Shown in pieces: positions 7,896 through 19,472 of a DNA stretch of 64,000 bases. The position numbers and the translations under genes are program-made. Numbering within the stretch: the first letter of the stretch is position 1; each line of letters begins with the position of its first letter. This DNA comes from Saprospiraceae bacterium (GTDB lineage Bacteria > Bacteroidota > Bacteroidia > Chitinophagales > Saprospiraceae), in NCBI GenBank assembly GCA_021738725.1, contig JAIPBE010000002.1, positions 62,001 to 126,000 on the forward strand, given 5' to 3'. A model generated the notes under the pieces. The model was not told the DNA's origin and made no database searches. It was given only the letters and a program-made list of their open reading frames with translations.

Positions 7896-8666
7896 CTATT
7901 CCCTGATTTGTTGAAAAACAGTCCGGGCATTCTGATTCGTCACCCTGGTGATGTCTTCGATGGACCGGTTGCGATCCAGGGCCAACTTCTCTACGATCGA
8001 CGTCAGATAGGCTGGCTCATTGCGCTTGCCCCTGAAGGGGACAGGAGCCAGATAAGGCGCATCCGTCTCCAATACGAGGTGCTCCAGAGGGATATCTGCC
8101 AGATGCTCGGACATCTTTGCCTTCTTAAAGGTGTATACCCCACCAATCCCGAGATAAAAACCGAGTTCGATGATCCGCCTGGCCTGTTCAGTCGTCCCGT
8201 TAAAGCAGTGGAAGATCCCACAAAGACCCGGTTTGAATTCTTCACTCACTATATCGATGCAGCGATCCATCGTATCACGTGTGTGTAGAATGATCGGCAC
8301 CCCCCGCTCGATAGCCCAGCGAATCTGGACCCGCAATGCCTCTTCCTGGGAGGGCAAGGTGGTTTTATCCCAGTATCCATCGAGCCCTATTTCACCAACA
8401 GCCACATATTCACCACTGTCTAATTCGTTTTTGATGAGAGCCAACACCTCTTCCCAATCAGCCTTGACAGAACAAGGATGCAAGCCCATCATCGGACGGC
8501 ACAAATGAGGAAAATCTTTGACCAGGGATTTGATCTGGGGAATACTGTCCAGATCAATATTGGGCAGATACACTTCCTCTACCCCGGCTCTTGTCAAACG
8601 GGCCATCATTTCCGCGCGATCCTCGTCGAACGCATCCAGGTAAATATGGGCATGGGTATCGATCAT
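7896..8666 (-). CDS. tatD: TatD family metal-dependent hydrolase (DNase)
   Basis: A 256-residue TIM-barrel hydrolase. All metal-site motifs of TatD are visible: MIDTHAHIYLDAF at the start, GEIGLDGYWD, HTRDTMD, IFHCFNGT and LETDAPYLAP near the end. TatD enzymes are Mg2+-dependent 3'-5' exonucleases acting on single-stranded DNA and RNA in repair and apoptosis-like DNA decay. The frame is open to 8720, but family alignment places the start at MIDTHAH (8664-8666), and a TAnnTTTG box lies just upstream of that. It is divergent from rnhA with 80 bases between them. Confidence 0.93.
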   Translation of the reverse strand: MIDTHAHIYLDAFDEDRAEMMARLTRAGVEEVYLPNIDLDSIPQIKSLVKDFPHLCRPMMGLHPCSVKADWEEVLALIKNELDSGEYVAVGEIGLDGYWDKTTLPSQEEALRVQIRWAIERGVPIILHTRDTMDRCIDIVSEEFKPGLCGIFHCFNGTTEQARRIIELGFYLGIGGVYTFKKAKMSEHLADIPLEHLVLETDAPYLAPVPFRGKRNEPAYLTSIVEKLALDRNRSIEDITRVTNQNARTVFQQIRE

Positions 8667-8687
8667 AGAATAGAAACAATTGGACTG

Positions 8688-8695
8688 CAAAGCTA
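8688..8695 (-). promoter_or_regulatory. Candidate -7 element of tatD
   Basis: Reads TAGCTTTG on the minus strand, 21 bases before the tatD start at 8666. No good -33 element is found at the expected distance, so confidence is limited. Confidence 0.4.
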
Positions 8696-8733
8696 CGGCC
8701 CTCCTGGTATTTTCTTGCACCCGGAGATTCTTC

Positions 8734-8741
8734 TACATTTG
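8734..8741 (+). promoter_or_regulatory. Candidate -7 element of rnhA
   Basis: TACATTTG only 5 bases before the ATG at 8747, with TTTT in place of TTTG 20 bp upstream. If used, transcription would begin at or within a few bases of the start codon. Confidence 0.4.
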
Positions 8742-8746
8742 CAGTC

Positions 8747-9388
8747 ATGGCAAAGAAAAAATTCTACGTGGTATGGGTCGGTAGCGAACCTGGAATCTAT
8801 TCCACTTGGGATGATGCCAAAACACGGATCCAGGGATTTCCAGGTGCGAAGTACAAGTCATACACCACTATGAGCGAAGCACGTGCCGCATTTCAGGCTG
8901 GATACGCGTCTTCGCTGCAAAGCACGACAACTTCCGGGAAAGGGAATCGATTGGTGGTCAAGCCACGTATCGGTACGGATATCCCCTTGCCCGCATGGTC
9001 GGTAGATGCGGCCTGCAGCGGCGTACCCGGACCGATGGAATACAGAGGGGTGGATCTGGCCACTGGCACCGAGTTATTCCATCAGGGCCCTTATCCAGAT
9101 GGTACCAACAATATTGGCGAATTTCTGGCTTTGGTCCATGCACTCGCCCAACTTCATCGGAGGGGCGACCACCAAACCACCGTCTATACGGACTCCCGGA
9201 CAGCCCTGGCATGGTTGCGCAAGAAAAAAGCAAAAACCACCTTGCAAGAGACTCCACGGAATGCTATCCTTTTCGAATTGATCGAACGGGCCGAACAGTG
9301 GTTGGCGGCACACCAGCCCAAGAATAAAGTACTCAAATGGGAAACAGATCGCTGGGGCGAAATCCCGGCCGATTTTGGACGAAAATGA
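8747..9388 (+). CDS. rnhA: Ribonuclease H with N-terminal viroplasmin-like domain
   Basis: A 213-residue protein of two domains. Residues 1-48 (KKFYVVWVGSEPGIYSTWDDAKTRIQGFPGAKYKSY) form the caulimovirus viroplasmin/RNase H1 hybrid-binding domain, which grips RNA-DNA duplexes. Residues about 70-213 are RNase H: the acidic site is seen in SVDAACSG, NNIGEFLAL, VYTDSRTA and the final TDRWGEIPADFG. The enzyme removes RNA from RNA/DNA hybrids during replication and R-loop clearance. This domain order is the usual RNase H1-like form in Bacteroidota. It is followed by a hairpin at 9393-9415 shared with the converging membrane protein gene. Confidence 0.92.
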   Translation: MAKKKFYVVWVGSEPGIYSTWDDAKTRIQGFPGAKYKSYTTMSEARAAFQAGYASSLQSTTTSGKGNRLVVKPRIGTDIPLPAWSVDAACSGVPGPMEYRGVDLATGTELFHQGPYPDGTNNIGEFLALVHALAQLHRRGDHQTTVYTDSRTALAWLRKKKAKTTLQETPRNAILFELIERAEQWLAAHQPKNKVLKWETDRWGEIPADFGRK

Positions 9389-9392
9389 TAAA

Positions 9393-9415
9393 GGAGGGTC
9401 CAAACCGGACCCTCC
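9393..9415. terminator. Hairpin between rnhA and the converging outer-membrane protein gene
   Basis: Perfect 9 bp stem (9393-9401 with 9407-9415) with a 5-base loop. There is no T run, so termination may be weak; the position, between two converging stop codons, supports a terminator role. Confidence 0.55.
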
Positions 9416-9441
9416 CATCTAAGATCTATTCCGGGCTATTA

Positions 9442-9945
9442 CTAGAACGTATAGCGGACTCCAAGGCCGCCAACTTCAGCGCCAAAACCGGATCCCCAAC
9501 CGCCAAAGACGAATGAAGGCACCCAATCAAGCGTAAGGTTGATCGGTGCATTGACAAACTTATAATCCAGGCCGAGTGCCCCATGGATACCCAACGCAAC
9601 AGAGCTGTAATTCTTACCCAGATACTTGGAAAACTCCTTGTATTGACCACCCCAGCTCTGTATGGATACACCTGCGCCATAATACCAGGACAGGCCTTCT
9701 GCCCCTTCGATCGGGTTATGAATGAGGTAGAGACCAGTCAATCGGAAATAATTGTAATTGTACCCTGCATCACCCCAGGACCGATAGGTGAGCACACCTT
9801 CCAAGGCAGCCTTTTGATTGAGAAAATGTTTGTAACTGATACCGTAGTCCCAACCCAAACGTAGTCCAATCGCACGACTGTAGCTCTGTGAATACGTCAC
9901 CGTAGCCAAGCCAGCAAAAACCAATAATAACAGCAGTTTTTTCAT
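9442..9945 (-). CDS. Outer-membrane beta-barrel protein, function unknown
   Basis: A 167-residue protein with a clear signal peptide (MKKLLLLLVFAGLATVTYSQ, cut after YSQ). The rest is made of short alternating strands rich in Tyr, Trp and Gly, and it ends in aromatic RYTF, the C-terminal Phe that the BAM complex recognises. This is the small opacity-type barrel common in Bacteroidota. The frame extends to 9969 but the signal peptide fixes the start at 9945. No enzymatic motif is present. It stands alone. Confidence 0.75.
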   Translation of the reverse strand: MKKLLLLLVFAGLATVTYSQSYSRAIGLRLGWDYGISYKHFLNQKAALEGVLTYRSWGDAGYNYNYFRLTGLYLIHNPIEGAEGLSWYYGAGVSIQSWGGQYKEFSKYLGKNYSSVALGIHGALGLDYKFVNAPINLTLDWVPSFVFGGWGSGFGAEVGGLGVRYTF

Positions 9946-10028
9946 GATTCCAGGATTTGATTCAGCCACAAGTTAAGAAGCTTCCAGTAGGTTAAGGAAT
10001 TTAAAATGAAAGGCACCAATGGGCCATT

Positions 10029-10592
10029 TTACCCTATCCGGACAGCAAATCTCATCTTATAATCCGACTGGACCTGCCCCGTCCGGATCATTTCCAGCTT
10101 CTTTTTGATCAACCGGCGCTTCAATGGCTTGAGTTTCTCCGTGAAAAGAACGCCTTCAATGTGATCATATTCATGTTGGATCACGCGCGCATTCAGGCCT
10201 GCATACGTCTCTTCATGCCAGGCAAACCTTTCATCCTGATATCGGATACGGATGGCTGGCAATCGTTCGACCTCCCCCCGGATGTCCGGAATGCTCAGGC
10301 AACCTTCCTCATACGACCAAGGTTCGCCTTCTTCTTCTAAAATCTCCGCATTGAGAAAGACCTTCTTGATTCCGAAGTCCAGCTTTTCATCATCTTTCAC
10401 TTGCTCCGTATCGACCAGAAAGATGCGCAAAGCCAGACCTACCTGGGGCCCAGCCAATCCAACTCCGTGTGCATTGTACATCGTCTCCCACATGTTTGTG
10501 ATCAACTCTTCCAATGCAGGATAAGCAGGATCAACTTCCTGAGTCTGCTTTTTCAAGACAGGCTGGCCGTATCCATAAATCGGTAATATCAT
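10029..10592 (-). CDS. def: Peptide deformylase
   Basis: A 187-residue enzyme that removes the formyl group from nascent proteins at the ribosome. The three metal-site motifs are present: GVGLAGPQVG (the usual second Ala is Gly here), EEGCLSIP with the Cys ligand, and QHEYDHIEGVLF with the HExxH-type zinc/iron ligands. The protein begins MILPIYGYGQPVLKK, the standard PDF opening. The start codon overlaps the ruvX stop by 4 bases, so the two are translationally coupled, a common Bacteroidota pair. Confidence 0.95.
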   Translation of the reverse strand: MILPIYGYGQPVLKKQTQEVDPAYPALEELITNMWETMYNAHGVGLAGPQVGLALRIFLVDTEQVKDDEKLDFGIKKVFLNAEILEEEGEPWSYEEGCLSIPDIRGEVERLPAIRIRYQDERFAWHEETYAGLNARVIQHEYDHIEGVLFTEKLKPLKRRLIKKKLEMIRTGQVQSDYKMRFAVRIG

Positions 10593-11017
10593 CGTAATGC
10601 ACGCTTTTCCTGATGTTCTAGATATTCCAGGAGGATCACACTGGCCGAGACCTGGTCGACCAGGGATTTGTCCTGACGTTTTTTCTTTCTGGCACCCGAC
10701 TGCAAAATAATCTCTTTTGCTTTTTCTGAGGAGAGTCGTTCATCCCAAAAGTCAATTTTCACCTGTGGGAATTTACGACTCAGGAAAGTACCATACTGAT
10801 GAATCTTGTCATACAACTGTGCGGGATCACCGTTCATATGAAAGGGTTCACCCAACACAATAATATCAACTTCTTCATTCTTGAGATAACTCTCTAAAAA
10901 GGTGAAAAGTTCTTGGGTGGGGACAGTTGTCAATCCACTGGCAATAATCCTCAAGGGATCAGTGACCGCAATTCCAGTCCTCTTTGTTCCGTAATCAATG
11001 GCCATCCATCGTCCCAT
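10589..11017 (-). CDS. ruvX: Putative Holliday junction resolvase / pre-16S rRNA nuclease RuvX (YqgF)
   Basis: A 142-residue RNase H-fold protein starting MGRWMAIDYGTKRTGIAVTD, where the first Asp of the active site sits in IDYG. GEPFHMNG and the DERLSS motif follow, completing the YqgF signature. It processes the 5' end of 16S rRNA in E. coli and has been proposed to cut Holliday junctions. The open frame reaches 11200, but the extra 61 residues have no family support and the TAnnTTTG box at 11022-11029 sits just before the chosen ATG. First gene of ruvX-def. Confidence 0.93.
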   Translation of the reverse strand: MGRWMAIDYGTKRTGIAVTDPLRIIASGLTTVPTQELFTFLESYLKNEEVDIIVLGEPFHMNGDPAQLYDKIHQYGTFLSRKFPQVKIDFWDERLSSEKAKEIILQSGARKKKRQDKSLVDQVSASVILLEYLEHQEKRALR

Positions 11018-11021
11018 GAGG

Positions 11022-11029
11022 CAAAGGTA
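11022..11029 (-). promoter_or_regulatory. Candidate -7 element of ruvX-def
   Basis: Reads TACCTTTG on the minus strand, 4 bases before the ruvX ATG. The -33 region is poor. If used, the messenger would be nearly leaderless. Confidence 0.35.
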
Positions 11030-11068
11030 GGCCGATTCCGGCAGCTTCGGGAACACAGCTCTGAAAAT

Positions 11069-11101
11069 GAAAGGAGCCGGAGGTTTGCCCCGGCTCCTTT
11101 C
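11069..11101 (-). terminator. Terminator of the rpoBC operon
   Basis: A 12 bp GC-rich stem (11069-11080 with 11090-11101) about 25 bases after the rpoC stop. On the minus strand it is followed by a loosely T-rich stretch (ATTTTC), so it should end transcription before ruvX. Confidence 0.7.
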
Positions 11102-11126
11102 TATCAATGTCTGGCGGATGACCGCC

Positions 11127-14100
11127 TTATTCAGCTGTATCTTCTTGAAGCACGGACATCCGGGCCTGGTGGGCTTCGAAATGATCCTGGTCCAGGACAA
11201 TCAGATTCCGGAACCGGCGCATACCTGTACCGGCTGGAATTGGCTTGCCTACAATGACGTTCTCCTTCAGACCATTCAGACCATCTTTCTTCGCAGAAAT
11301 GGCTGCATAGCTCAGGACTTTCGTTGTTTCCTGGAAAGAGGCGGCAGAGATCCAACTCTGCGTACCCAGGGAGGATCGGGTGATACCCTGAAGCATCGGA
11401 CTGGAAGTAGCAGCTACGCCGTCACGGTATTCAACCAACTTGAGGTCATTCCGCTTTAAGGAAGAGTTTTCTTCCCTCAATTGACGCAAGGTGACCAGCT
11501 GACCAGCCTTGAGCACTGTGGAGTCTCCTGGCTCCGTGACAAATTTCTTGTCAAAGATCCAATCGTTTTCCTTCAGGAACTCAAACTTGTCAACTGCTTC
11601 GCCTTCCAGCAAATTGGTATCACCGGCGTCTTCGATCTGCACTCGGCGCATCATCTGACGAACAATCACTTCAATATGCTTGTCATTAATGGCGATCCCC
11701 TGACTTCGGTATACTTCCTGGATTCCGTTGACGATGTACGACTGTACAGCAAACGGGCCTTTGATATTCAGAATGTCCTTGGGTGACACAGAACCATCAG
11801 ATAACGGCGTACCGGCGCGTACAAAGTCACCTTCCTGAACCAGGATATGACGGGACAATCCGATCAGGTATTTCCTGATCTGACCATCTTTCGCAGTGAC
11901 GATACATTCCCGGTTACCCCGCTTGATCTTGCCGAAGCTGACAACACCATCGATCTCGACCACGACAGCCGGGTTGGACGGGTTACGGGCTTCAAACAGT
12001 TCAGTCACACGAGGCAGACCACCAGTAATATCCTGGATCTTGTTTTGCTGACGTGGAATCTTGGCCAGTTTTTGCCCCGACTTCACAGCTGTACCATCAT
12101 CGATGGACAGATATGACCCCACAGGAAGCGTGTAGGAACGCAGTTCCTCACCATCCGGACTAATGATCTGAATGATCGGGACCTTACGCTTGTTTTTGGC
12201 TTCAATAATGACCTTCTCCGAATATCCGGTTTGATCATCACGCTCCATACGGTAGGTCATTCCTTCTTCGACATCTTCAAATTTGATGATACCGGAGAAT
12301 TCTGAGACGATAACCGCATTAAATGGATCCCATTCGCACAACATTTCACCACGCTCCACCATATCTCCATCCTTCTTGAACAAGGTGGCACCATATGGCA
12401 CGTGACTGTTGGACAGCAATTTGTTTGTCTCAGGATCTACGATCCGGATCTCACCGGTACGAGACAATACAATATCATAACTGCCATCCGGACCTTCATA
12501 GAATGTCGACCGGACTCCATCAAATTCAATTCGACCGGCATATTTGGTTACGATCTCGGACTCGGACTTCGTTACCGACGCCACACCACCCACGTGGAAG
12601 GTCCGCAGGGTCAACTGCGTACCCGGTTCCCCGATGGACTGTGCAGCAATGATACCAACGGCATCACCGTCTTCTGCAATTCGGCCGGAAGCCAGGTTCT
12701 TTCCATAACATTTGGCGCAGACCCCTTCTCTGGTCTCACAAGTGAGTACAGAACGGATGGTAACCTGTTCAATGCCATATTCGTCAATGAGATTGGCGAT
12801 ATCCTGGGAGATGTATTCTCCAGCAGGCAATACCACCTCATCGGTATCCGGATGATAGATGTCGTACAACGTAAATCGACCCTGGATACGAGATGCCAGA
12901 GATTCGATGATCTTATCCTGATCCTTCAACGCTGTGGTATCGATACCACGAAGGGTATCACAATCCACTTCACGGATCACCACATCCTGGGATACGTCGA
13001 CCAAACGACGAGTCAGGTAACCGGCATCAGCCGTTTTCAAAGCGGTATCCGCCAGACCCTTTCGAGCACCGTGCGTCGAAATAAAATATTCCAAAACCGA
13101 CAGTCCTTCAAGGAAGTTGGACAATACAGGGTTTTCGATAATCGCCCCCCCAGTGTCGCCCGATTTCCGCGGCTTGGCCATCAGTCCCCGCAATCCACAC
13201 AGCTGTTTGATTTGCTGTTTGGATCCACGCGCACCTGAGTCCAACATCATAAATACGGAGTTGAATCCATCTTTATGTGCAGCCAGTTCGCGCATCAGGT
13301 TGTCAGTGATCCGGTTGTCAGCGAATGTCCACTTATCAATGATCTGGTTATACCGTTCATTGTTGGTGATCAGTCCCATATTGTAGTTGTCCCAAACCTC
13401 ATCGACCTCCGCCTGGGCATCGATCAATGTTTTCTCCTTGATCGACGGGTTGATCAGGTCACCCAGGTTGAATGACAATCCACCTTTGAATGACCATCCG
13501 AAACCAAGCTCCTTGATATCATCCAGAAATTTGGCTGTTGTTCGGAAGTCCGTCAGTTTCAAAATCCTTGAGATTACGGACTTCAAGTTCTTTTTGGTCA
13601 GCAATTCATTCAGGAATGGTACCCGTTCTGGCACCACCTGGTTGAGGATCACTCGACCCACGGTAGAGTCCAGGAGGCCCATGCTCATTTCGCCGTCTTC
13701 ACTCAATATACGAGCGCGAACTTTGATCGCAGCATGCAGATCAACCATGCCTTCATTGAAGGCAATCGTGACCTCTTCCGCAGAATAGAATATCTTCCCT
13801 TCTCCCCTGACCACATGTTCCTTGCTGGATATGCGGCTTTTGGTGAGATAATACAATCCCAATACCATGTCCTGAGATGGCAAGGTAATCGGTGATCCAT
13901 CCTGAGGGTTCAACATATTGTGGGAGGACAACATTAACACTTGTGCCTCCAGAATTGCTTCATGGCTCAGGGGTACGTGTACCGCCATTTGGTCACCGTC
14001 AAAGTCAGCGTTGAACGCACCGCAAACCAGCGGGTGCAATTGGATCGCTTTTCCTTCGACCAGACGTGGCTGGAATGCCTGTATGGATAGTCGGTGAAGC

Positions 14101-15428
14101 GTTGGCGCCCGGTTCAACATGACCGGATGCCCGTTCAGAATGTTTTCGAGGATATCCCAGATCACAGAATCTTTACGGTCGACCAGTTTCTTTGCTGATT
14201 TAACAGTCTTCACGATACCCCGTTCGATCAACTTTCTGATAATGAACGGCTTGAACAATTCCGCAGCCATCGCTTTTGGAATTCCGCACTCATGCAGCTG
14301 CAAGGTTGGACCCACCACGATCACGGAACGTCCGGAATAATCCACACGTTTTCCGAGAAGGTTCTGACGGAATCGACCTTGCTTTCCTTTGAGGATATCG
14401 CTCAATGACTTCAGCGCACGGCCACCTTCCGCCTTCACAGCGTTCGATTTCCGGCTGTTGTCAAACAGAGAATCTACTGCTTCCTGCAGCATCCGCTTTT
14501 CATTCCGCAGGATGACCTCTGGTGCTTTGATCTCCAACAATCGCTTCAAACGGTTGTTTCGGATGATCACACGACGATACAGGTCATTCAGGTCGGAGCT
14601 GGCAAAACGGCCACCATCCAATGGAACCAATGGACGAAGTTCGGGTGGAATGACCGGCAGGTAGTGGATAATCGTCCACTCTGGTCGGTTTTCAATAATG
14701 CTCATACCCTCACGGAAGGCTTCTACAATCCGCAAACGCTTCAAGGCTTCGGATTTCCGTTGCTGGCTGGTTTCATTGGCTGCCTGATAACGGAGGTTAT
14801 ACGACAGATCATCCAACTTCAAGCCGGCAAGCAGATCAAAAACTGCCTCCGCACCCATCTTGGCGACGAACTTGTCTGGATGGCTGTCGTCCAACGCCTG
14901 GTTCTCCTTTGGGAGGGTATCCAACATCTCCAGATACTCCTCTTCACTGTGAAGATCCAGACGTGCGACGCCTTCTGCCTCTTTGAGGCCCGGATTGATC
15001 ACCACATACCGCTCGTAATAGATGATGCTCTCCAATTTCTTGGAGGACAGACCCAGCAAGTATCCGATCTTGTTCGGAAGGGACTTGAAAAACCAGATAT
15101 GGACGACTGGGACAACCAGTTTGATGTGCCCCATCCGCTCACGGCGAACTTTCTTCTCTGTGACTTCTACACCACAGCGATCACAAACGATACCCTTATA
15201 GCGGATTCGCTTGTACTTGCCGCAGTAACATTCATAGTCCTTGACCGGTCCGAAGATCCGCTCGCAGAAGAGTCCGTCACGCTCTGGTTTATACGATCTA
15301 TAGTTGATAGTCTCCGGCTTTAGAACCTCACCATAGGAGCGCTCCAGAATTTCTTCGGGAGATGCCAGACTAATGGTGATCGATTCAAAATCGGAGGTAG
15401 GTGTATTGAGCTTCTTTTTAAAAGGCAT
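11127..15428 (-). CDS. rpoC: DNA-directed RNA polymerase subunit beta'
   Basis: 1433 residues, full length for Bacteroidota beta'. The N-terminal zinc finger ([20 protein letters not shown], about 67-86), the catalytic NADFDGDQ loop with three Asp ligands of the active-site Mg2+ (about 472-479), the bridge-helix and trigger-loop region, and the second zinc site ([11 protein letters not shown], about 895-905) are all visible. It starts [17 protein letters not shown] and lies 46 bases after rpoB. It forms the catalytic core with RpoB and alpha. No insertion or break is seen. Confidence 0.98.
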   Translation of the reverse strand: MPFKKKLNTPTSDFESITISLASPEEILERSYGEVLKPETINYRSYKPERDGLFCERIFGPVKDYECYCGKYKRIRYKGIVCDRCGVEVTEKKVRRERMGHIKLVVPVVHIWFFKSLPNKIGYLLGLSSKKLESIIYYERYVVINPGLKEAEGVARLDLHSEEEYLEMLDTLPKENQALDDSHPDKFVAKMGAEAVFDLLAGLKLDDLSYNLRYQAANETSQQRKSEALKRLRIVEAFREGMSIIENRPEWTIIHYLPVIPPELRPLVPLDGGRFASSDLNDLYRRVIIRNNRLKRLLEIKAPEVILRNEKRMLQEAVDSLFDNSRKSNAVKAEGGRALKSLSDILKGKQGRFRQNLLGKRVDYSGRSVIVVGPTLQLHECGIPKAMAAELFKPFIIRKLIERGIVKTVKSAKKLVDRKDSVIWDILENILNGHPVMLNRAPTLHRLSIQAFQPRLVEGKAIQLHPLVCGAFNADFDGDQMAVHVPLSHEAILEAQVLMLSSHNMLNPQDGSPITLPSQDMVLGLYYLTKSRISSKEHVVRGEGKIFYSAEEVTIAFNEGMVDLHAAIKVRARILSEDGEMSMGLLDSTVGRVILNQVVPERVPFLNELLTKKNLKSVISRILKLTDFRTTAKFLDDIKELGFGWSFKGGLSFNLGDLINPSIKEKTLIDAQAEVDEVWDNYNMGLITNNERYNQIIDKWTFADNRITDNLMRELAAHKDGFNSVFMMLDSGARGSKQQIKQLCGLRGLMAKPRKSGDTGGAIIENPVLSNFLEGLSVLEYFISTHGARKGLADTALKTADAGYLTRRLVDVSQDVVIREVDCDTLRGIDTTALKDQDKIIESLASRIQGRFTLYDIYHPDTDEVVLPAGEYISQDIANLIDEYGIEQVTIRSVLTCETREGVCAKCYGKNLASGRIAEDGDAVGIIAAQSIGEPGTQLTLRTFHVGGVASVTKSESEIVTKYAGRIEFDGVRSTFYEGPDGSYDIVLSRTGEIRIVDPETNKLLSNSHVPYGATLFKKDGDMVERGEMLCEWDPFNAVIVSEFSGIIKFEDVEEGMTYRMERDDQTGYSEKVIIEAKNKRKVPIIQIISPDGEELRSYTLPVGSYLSIDDGTAVKSGQKLAKIPRQQNKIQDITGGLPRVTELFEARNPSNPAVVVEIDGVVSFGKIKRGNRECIVTAKDGQIRKYLIGLSRHILVQEGDFVRAGTPLSDGSVSPKDILNIKGPFAVQSYIVNGIQEVYRSQGIAINDKHIEVIVRQMMRRVQIEDAGDTNLLEGEAVDKFEFLKENDWIFDKKFVTEPGDSTVLKAGQLVTLRQLREENSSLKRNDLKLVEYRDGVAATSSPMLQGITRSSLGTQSWISAASFQETTKVLSYAAISAKKDGLNGLKENVIVGKPIPAGTGMRRFRNLIVLDQDHFEAHQARMSVLQEDTAE

Positions 15429-15474
15429 TTCTTCTGGTTTGTAGAGCTAACAATGAACGAACTTCCGCTGCGGA

Positions 15475-18400
15475 TCAGTCAAATTTGACATCCAGAGCCA
15501 GACCGCGCAATTCGTGAATCAATACATTGAATGATTCTGGAATATTCGGTTCCGGCAGGTTGTCTCCTTTCACGATCGCTTCGTAAGTCTTGGCCCGACC
15601 GATGATATCATCTGATTTCACCGTGAGCAATTCCCGAAGAATCGTACTGGCACCAAATGCTTCCAGTGCCCATACTTCCATTTCTCCAAAACGCTGTCCA
15701 CCAAACTGCGCTTTACCACCCAACGGCTGTTGAGTAATGAGCGAGTAAGGACCGATCGAACGGGCGTGCATCTTGTCATCCACCATGTGAGACAGTTTGA
15801 TCATATAGATCACGCCGACCGTGGCTTGTTGGTGGAAACGATCACCGGTCTCCCCATCGTATAGATAGGTCTGACCCAATGACGGCAATTCCGCCTTTTG
15901 GATGTACTCTTCGATCTCATCCCGTTTTGCACCGTCAAAAATCGGTGTGCCAAATTTGACACCCAACTTTTCTCCAGCCCAACCAAGAACAGTCTCAAAG
16001 ATCTGTCCCAGGTTCATCCTGGAAGGCACACCCAGTGGGTTCAACACGATGTCCACAGGCGTACCATCCGGAAGGAATGGCATGTCTTCTGCGCGAACGA
16101 TCTTGGATACAATACCCTTGTTTCCGTGACGACCGGCCATCTTATCTCCTACCTTCAGCTTCCGCTTGCGGGCGAGATAAACCTTGGCCAACTTCAGCAC
16201 ACCGGCTGGAAGTTCGTCTCCGATCGAAATATTGAACTTCTCACGCTTGTATCGCCCAACCTCTTCATTTACCTTGATAGAGAAGTTGTGCAATAACCTG
16301 GCAATCAGCCCATTCGTATGTTCATCATCAGACCATTTGTTGTAATCCACAACAGAATAGTCAATGTTCTTCAACACATTCAATGAGAATTTGATCCCTT
16401 TCGAAACCATTTCCTCGTTGTATATACTGCGGATACCCTGAGCAACTTTCCCCTTGGTAAGGGTCATCAGTTTGTCGATCAGAATAGTCTTCAGTTCATT
16501 CAACGCAACTGCATGCTGGTCATCCAGCTTGTCGAGGAGTTCCTTCTCCTGAACTTTCTGAACCTTGTCCTTCTTTGCGCGAGCAAAAAGTTGCTTGGAG
16601 ATCACCACTCCGAATGTGGAAGGCGGTGCCTTCATGGAAGCGTCCTTGACATCTCCGGCCTTGTCGCCAAAGATCGCGCGTAACAACTTTTCTTCTGGAG
16701 TCGGATCAGACTCACCTTTCGGGGTGATCTTTCCGATCAAGATGTCTCCTTCATGCACCCAGGCGCCTACACGAATGATCCCGTTTTCATCGAGGTCCTT
16801 CGTCGCATCTTCACTGACGTTTGGAATGTCATTGGTCAGTTCTTCCTCTCCGAGTTTGGTATCCCGCACATCCATCTCGAAGCTTTCGATGTGGATAGAG
16901 GTGAAGATGTCATCTCGAACAACCCGTTCAGAGATTACAATAGCATCCTCAAAGTTGTATCCCTTCCAGGGCATGAATGCCACTTTCAGGTTTTGACCAA
17001 GTGCCAATTCACCCAGTTCGGTCGCATATCCGTCACACAGAATCTGCCCTTTGATCACTCGATCACCTTTCTTGACGATCGGTTTGAGGTTGATACAGGT
17101 TCCCTGGTTGGTGCTCTGGAATTTCGTGAGCTGATAGGTTTTGCGGTTGTCTTCAAATGAGATCAGCTGATCTTCATCGCTCCGGTCATACCGGATCACG
17201 ACCTGATCTGCATCTACATATTCGACGACACCCTCACCTTCCGCATTGATCAGCATCCGGGAATCCCGGGCGACTTTCCCTTCCAGGCCAGTCCCGACAA
17301 TGGGAGAAGCCGGCTTGATCAATGGTACTGCCTGACGTTGCATGTTCGAACCCATCAAGGCACGGTTGGCATCATCATGCTCCAGGAATGGAATCATCGA
17401 AGCAGATACCCCAACGATCTGGTTGGGCGCTACATCCATAAAGTCCAGTTCATCGGGTCCGAGAACAGGGAATTCCCCGTGCTCGCGCGATTTGATCCGG
17501 TCTGTTACAAACCCTCCCTTATCGTCCAGCACTGCGTTGGCCTGGGCAATCCGCTGGAAATCTTCACCTTCAGCAGACAGGAATTGGATCGCTCCTTTCA
17601 GATCCACCTTTCCTTTGATCACCTTTCTATAAGGTGTTTCCAGGAAGCCCATCTTATTCACTTTCGCGTGAACACAAAGAGTGGAGATCAATCCGATGTT
17701 CGGTCCTTCCGGTGTTTCGATGGTACACAAACGACCGTAGTGCGAATAGTGTACGTCACGAACTTCAAAGCCAGCGCGTTCCCGCGACAGACCTCCAGGT
17801 CCAAGTGCGGAGATCCTCCTTTTGTGGGTGATCTCGGATAGCGGGTTGGTCTGATCCAGAAACTGGGACAGCTGGCTGGTTCCGAAGAACGAGTTGATGA
17901 CAGACGACAGCGTTCGCGCGTTGATCAGATCAACCGGTGTGAACACTTCGTTGTCCCGTACATTCATCCGCTCACGGATCGTCCGAGCCATACGGGCCAG
18001 ACCGACACCAAACTGTGAGAAGAGCTGTTCCCCGACGGTACGAACCCGACGGTTGCTGAGGTGGTCAATATCATCGATATCGGCGTGCTGGTTGATCAAT
18101 TTCACCAAATAGCGGACGATATGAATAATGTCTTCCTTGGTCAGAACGAGCGTTTCTTCATCGATCTCCAACTTGAGCTTGCGGTTGATCTTGTATCGAC
18201 CGACCTCACCCAAATTGTATCGTTTGTCGCTGAAGAACAATTTGTCAATGATCCCGCGAGCTGTTTCTTCATCCGGGGGATCTGTACCGCGCAACTGACG
18301 ATAGATATGTGTAACCGCTTCCATTTCAGAGCTGGAAGGGTCTTTCTGCAATGTGTTGTAGATGATGGCAAAATCCTCTTCTACATCATCCTTCTGGAGG

Positions 18401-19296
18401 ATAACAGATTTGCATTCTGCTGCAATGATTTGTTCGATATAGGTCTCATCGAGGACGACATCCCGCTCCAGGATGATCTCATTCCGTTCGATGGTCACCA
18501 CTTCTCCGGTATCCTCATCAACGAAGTCTTCCGTCCAGCTCCGCAAAACACGGGCGGCCAGTTTACGGCCGATCGCTTTTTTCAGGTCCTTCTGGTTTGC
18601 TTTTATCTCATCTGCCAGACCAAAAAGATCCAGTATCACTTTATCGGTGTCGTAGCCGATGGCTCGCAACAATGTGGTAACAGGGAACTTCTTTTTCCGA
18701 TCGATGTAGGCGTACATCACGTTGTTGATGTCCGTCGCAAATTCCATCCACGCCCCTTTGAAAGGAATCACCCGGGCGGAGAAGATCTGGCTTCCATTAG
18801 GGTGGAAGCTCTGACCGAAGAATACGCCGGGTGAACGGTGGAGTTGCGAAACGATGACCCGCTCTGCGCCGTTGATCACGAAGGTCCCTTTCGGGGTCAT
18901 ATAGGGGATATTCCCCAGAAAGACATCCTGGACAATCGTCTGGAAGTCAATATGTTCTTCGTCATTACAGGACAACTTCAGCTTTGCTTTCAAGGGCACG
19001 CTGTAGGTCAATCCACGCTGCATACACTCCTCGATGGTATATCGGGGAGGATCAACGAAGTAATCTAAAAATTCAAGGAGAAAGATATTCCGGGCATCAG
19101 AAATCGGAAAGTTCTCCTGAAACACTCTATAAAGTCCTTCACTGATTCGATTTTCAGGAGTTGTTTCCAATTGGAAGAACTCTTGAAATGAACGCAGTTG
19201 GATATCCAGAAGATCTGGATATTCCATGGACATTTTAATTTTCCCGAAGTTGATGCGTTGCTGTTCCGGGCTGATCAACATAGCGTTGGATCCCAT
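15475..19296 (-). CDS. rpoB: DNA-directed RNA polymerase subunit beta
   Basis: 1273 residues, normal for Bacteroidota. The rifampicin-pocket region is present ([34 protein letters not shown]), as are the active-site [12 protein letters not shown] and the C-terminal [19 protein letters not shown] that docks to beta'. The rifampicin region is of wild-type form, with no known resistance replacement visible to me. Two ATG codons are possible, 19294-19296 and 19279-19281; the first is used. It follows rplL by 176 bases, which contain a strong hairpin. Confidence 0.98.
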   Translation of the reverse strand: MGSNAMLISPEQQRINFGKIKMSMEYPDLLDIQLRSFQEFFQLETTPENRISEGLYRVFQENFPISDARNIFLLEFLDYFVDPPRYTIEECMQRGLTYSVPLKAKLKLSCNDEEHIDFQTIVQDVFLGNIPYMTPKGTFVINGAERVIVSQLHRSPGVFFGQSFHPNGSQIFSARVIPFKGAWMEFATDINNVMYAYIDRKKKFPVTTLLRAIGYDTDKVILDLFGLADEIKANQKDLKKAIGRKLAARVLRSWTEDFVDEDTGEVVTIERNEIILERDVVLDETYIEQIIAAECKSVILQKDDVEEDFAIIYNTLQKDPSSSEMEAVTHIYRQLRGTDPPDEETARGIIDKLFFSDKRYNLGEVGRYKINRKLKLEIDEETLVLTKEDIIHIVRYLVKLINQHADIDDIDHLSNRRVRTVGEQLFSQFGVGLARMARTIRERMNVRDNEVFTPVDLINARTLSSVINSFFGTSQLSQFLDQTNPLSEITHKRRISALGPGGLSRERAGFEVRDVHYSHYGRLCTIETPEGPNIGLISTLCVHAKVNKMGFLETPYRKVIKGKVDLKGAIQFLSAEGEDFQRIAQANAVLDDKGGFVTDRIKSREHGEFPVLGPDELDFMDVAPNQIVGVSASMIPFLEHDDANRALMGSNMQRQAVPLIKPASPIVGTGLEGKVARDSRMLINAEGEGVVEYVDADQVVIRYDRSDEDQLISFEDNRKTYQLTKFQSTNQGTCINLKPIVKKGDRVIKGQILCDGYATELGELALGQNLKVAFMPWKGYNFEDAIVISERVVRDDIFTSIHIESFEMDVRDTKLGEEELTNDIPNVSEDATKDLDENGIIRVGAWVHEGDILIGKITPKGESDPTPEEKLLRAIFGDKAGDVKDASMKAPPSTFGVVISKQLFARAKKDKVQKVQEKELLDKLDDQHAVALNELKTILIDKLMTLTKGKVAQGIRSIYNEEMVSKGIKFSLNVLKNIDYSVVDYNKWSDDEHTNGLIARLLHNFSIKVNEEVGRYKREKFNISIGDELPAGVLKLAKVYLARKRKLKVGDKMAGRHGNKGIVSKIVRAEDMPFLPDGTPVDIVLNPLGVPSRMNLGQIFETVLGWAGEKLGVKFGTPIFDGAKRDEIEEYIQKAELPSLGQTYLYDGETGDRFHQQATVGVIYMIKLSHMVDDKMHARSIGPYSLITQQPLGGKAQFGGQRFGEMEVWALEAFGASTILRELLTVKSDDIIGRAKTYEAIVKGDNLPEPNIPESFNVLIHELRGLALDVKFD

Positions 19297-19362
19297 GAGA
19301 AAGAGCGGTTTTGAAGCGATGAAAAAGGCTTCCCTTTTCCAGAAGGGGAATAAACCAGAAAG

Positions 19363-19395
19363 GGCTTAGTCGATATACGAGATACCGACTAAGCC
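19363..19395 (-). promoter_or_regulatory. Hairpin in the rplL-rpoB spacer, likely attenuator or processing site
   Basis: A perfect 10 bp stem (19363-19372 with 19386-19395) with a 13-base loop lies between the ribosomal protein genes and rpoB. It is not followed by a good T run on the minus strand. A second, imperfect stem-loop (about 19330-19351) lies closer to rpoB. In E. coli the same spacer holds a partial terminator and an RNase III site that set the ratio of L7/L12 to polymerase; a similar role is inferred here. Confidence 0.6.
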
Positions 19396-19472
19396 ATTAT
19401 TCCGGTTGATGTACTGTTCTTACGTGTGCGTTAACGCGCATATCACCATTGGCACGGTTAAAAGAGCAAGGA

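Noticed and set aside
12402-13238. 278-residue open frame antisense to rpoC, and a 257-residue frame at 18061-18834 antisense to rpoB
   Set aside because: Long shadow frames of highly conserved genes; residue composition is atypical and no family is recognised.
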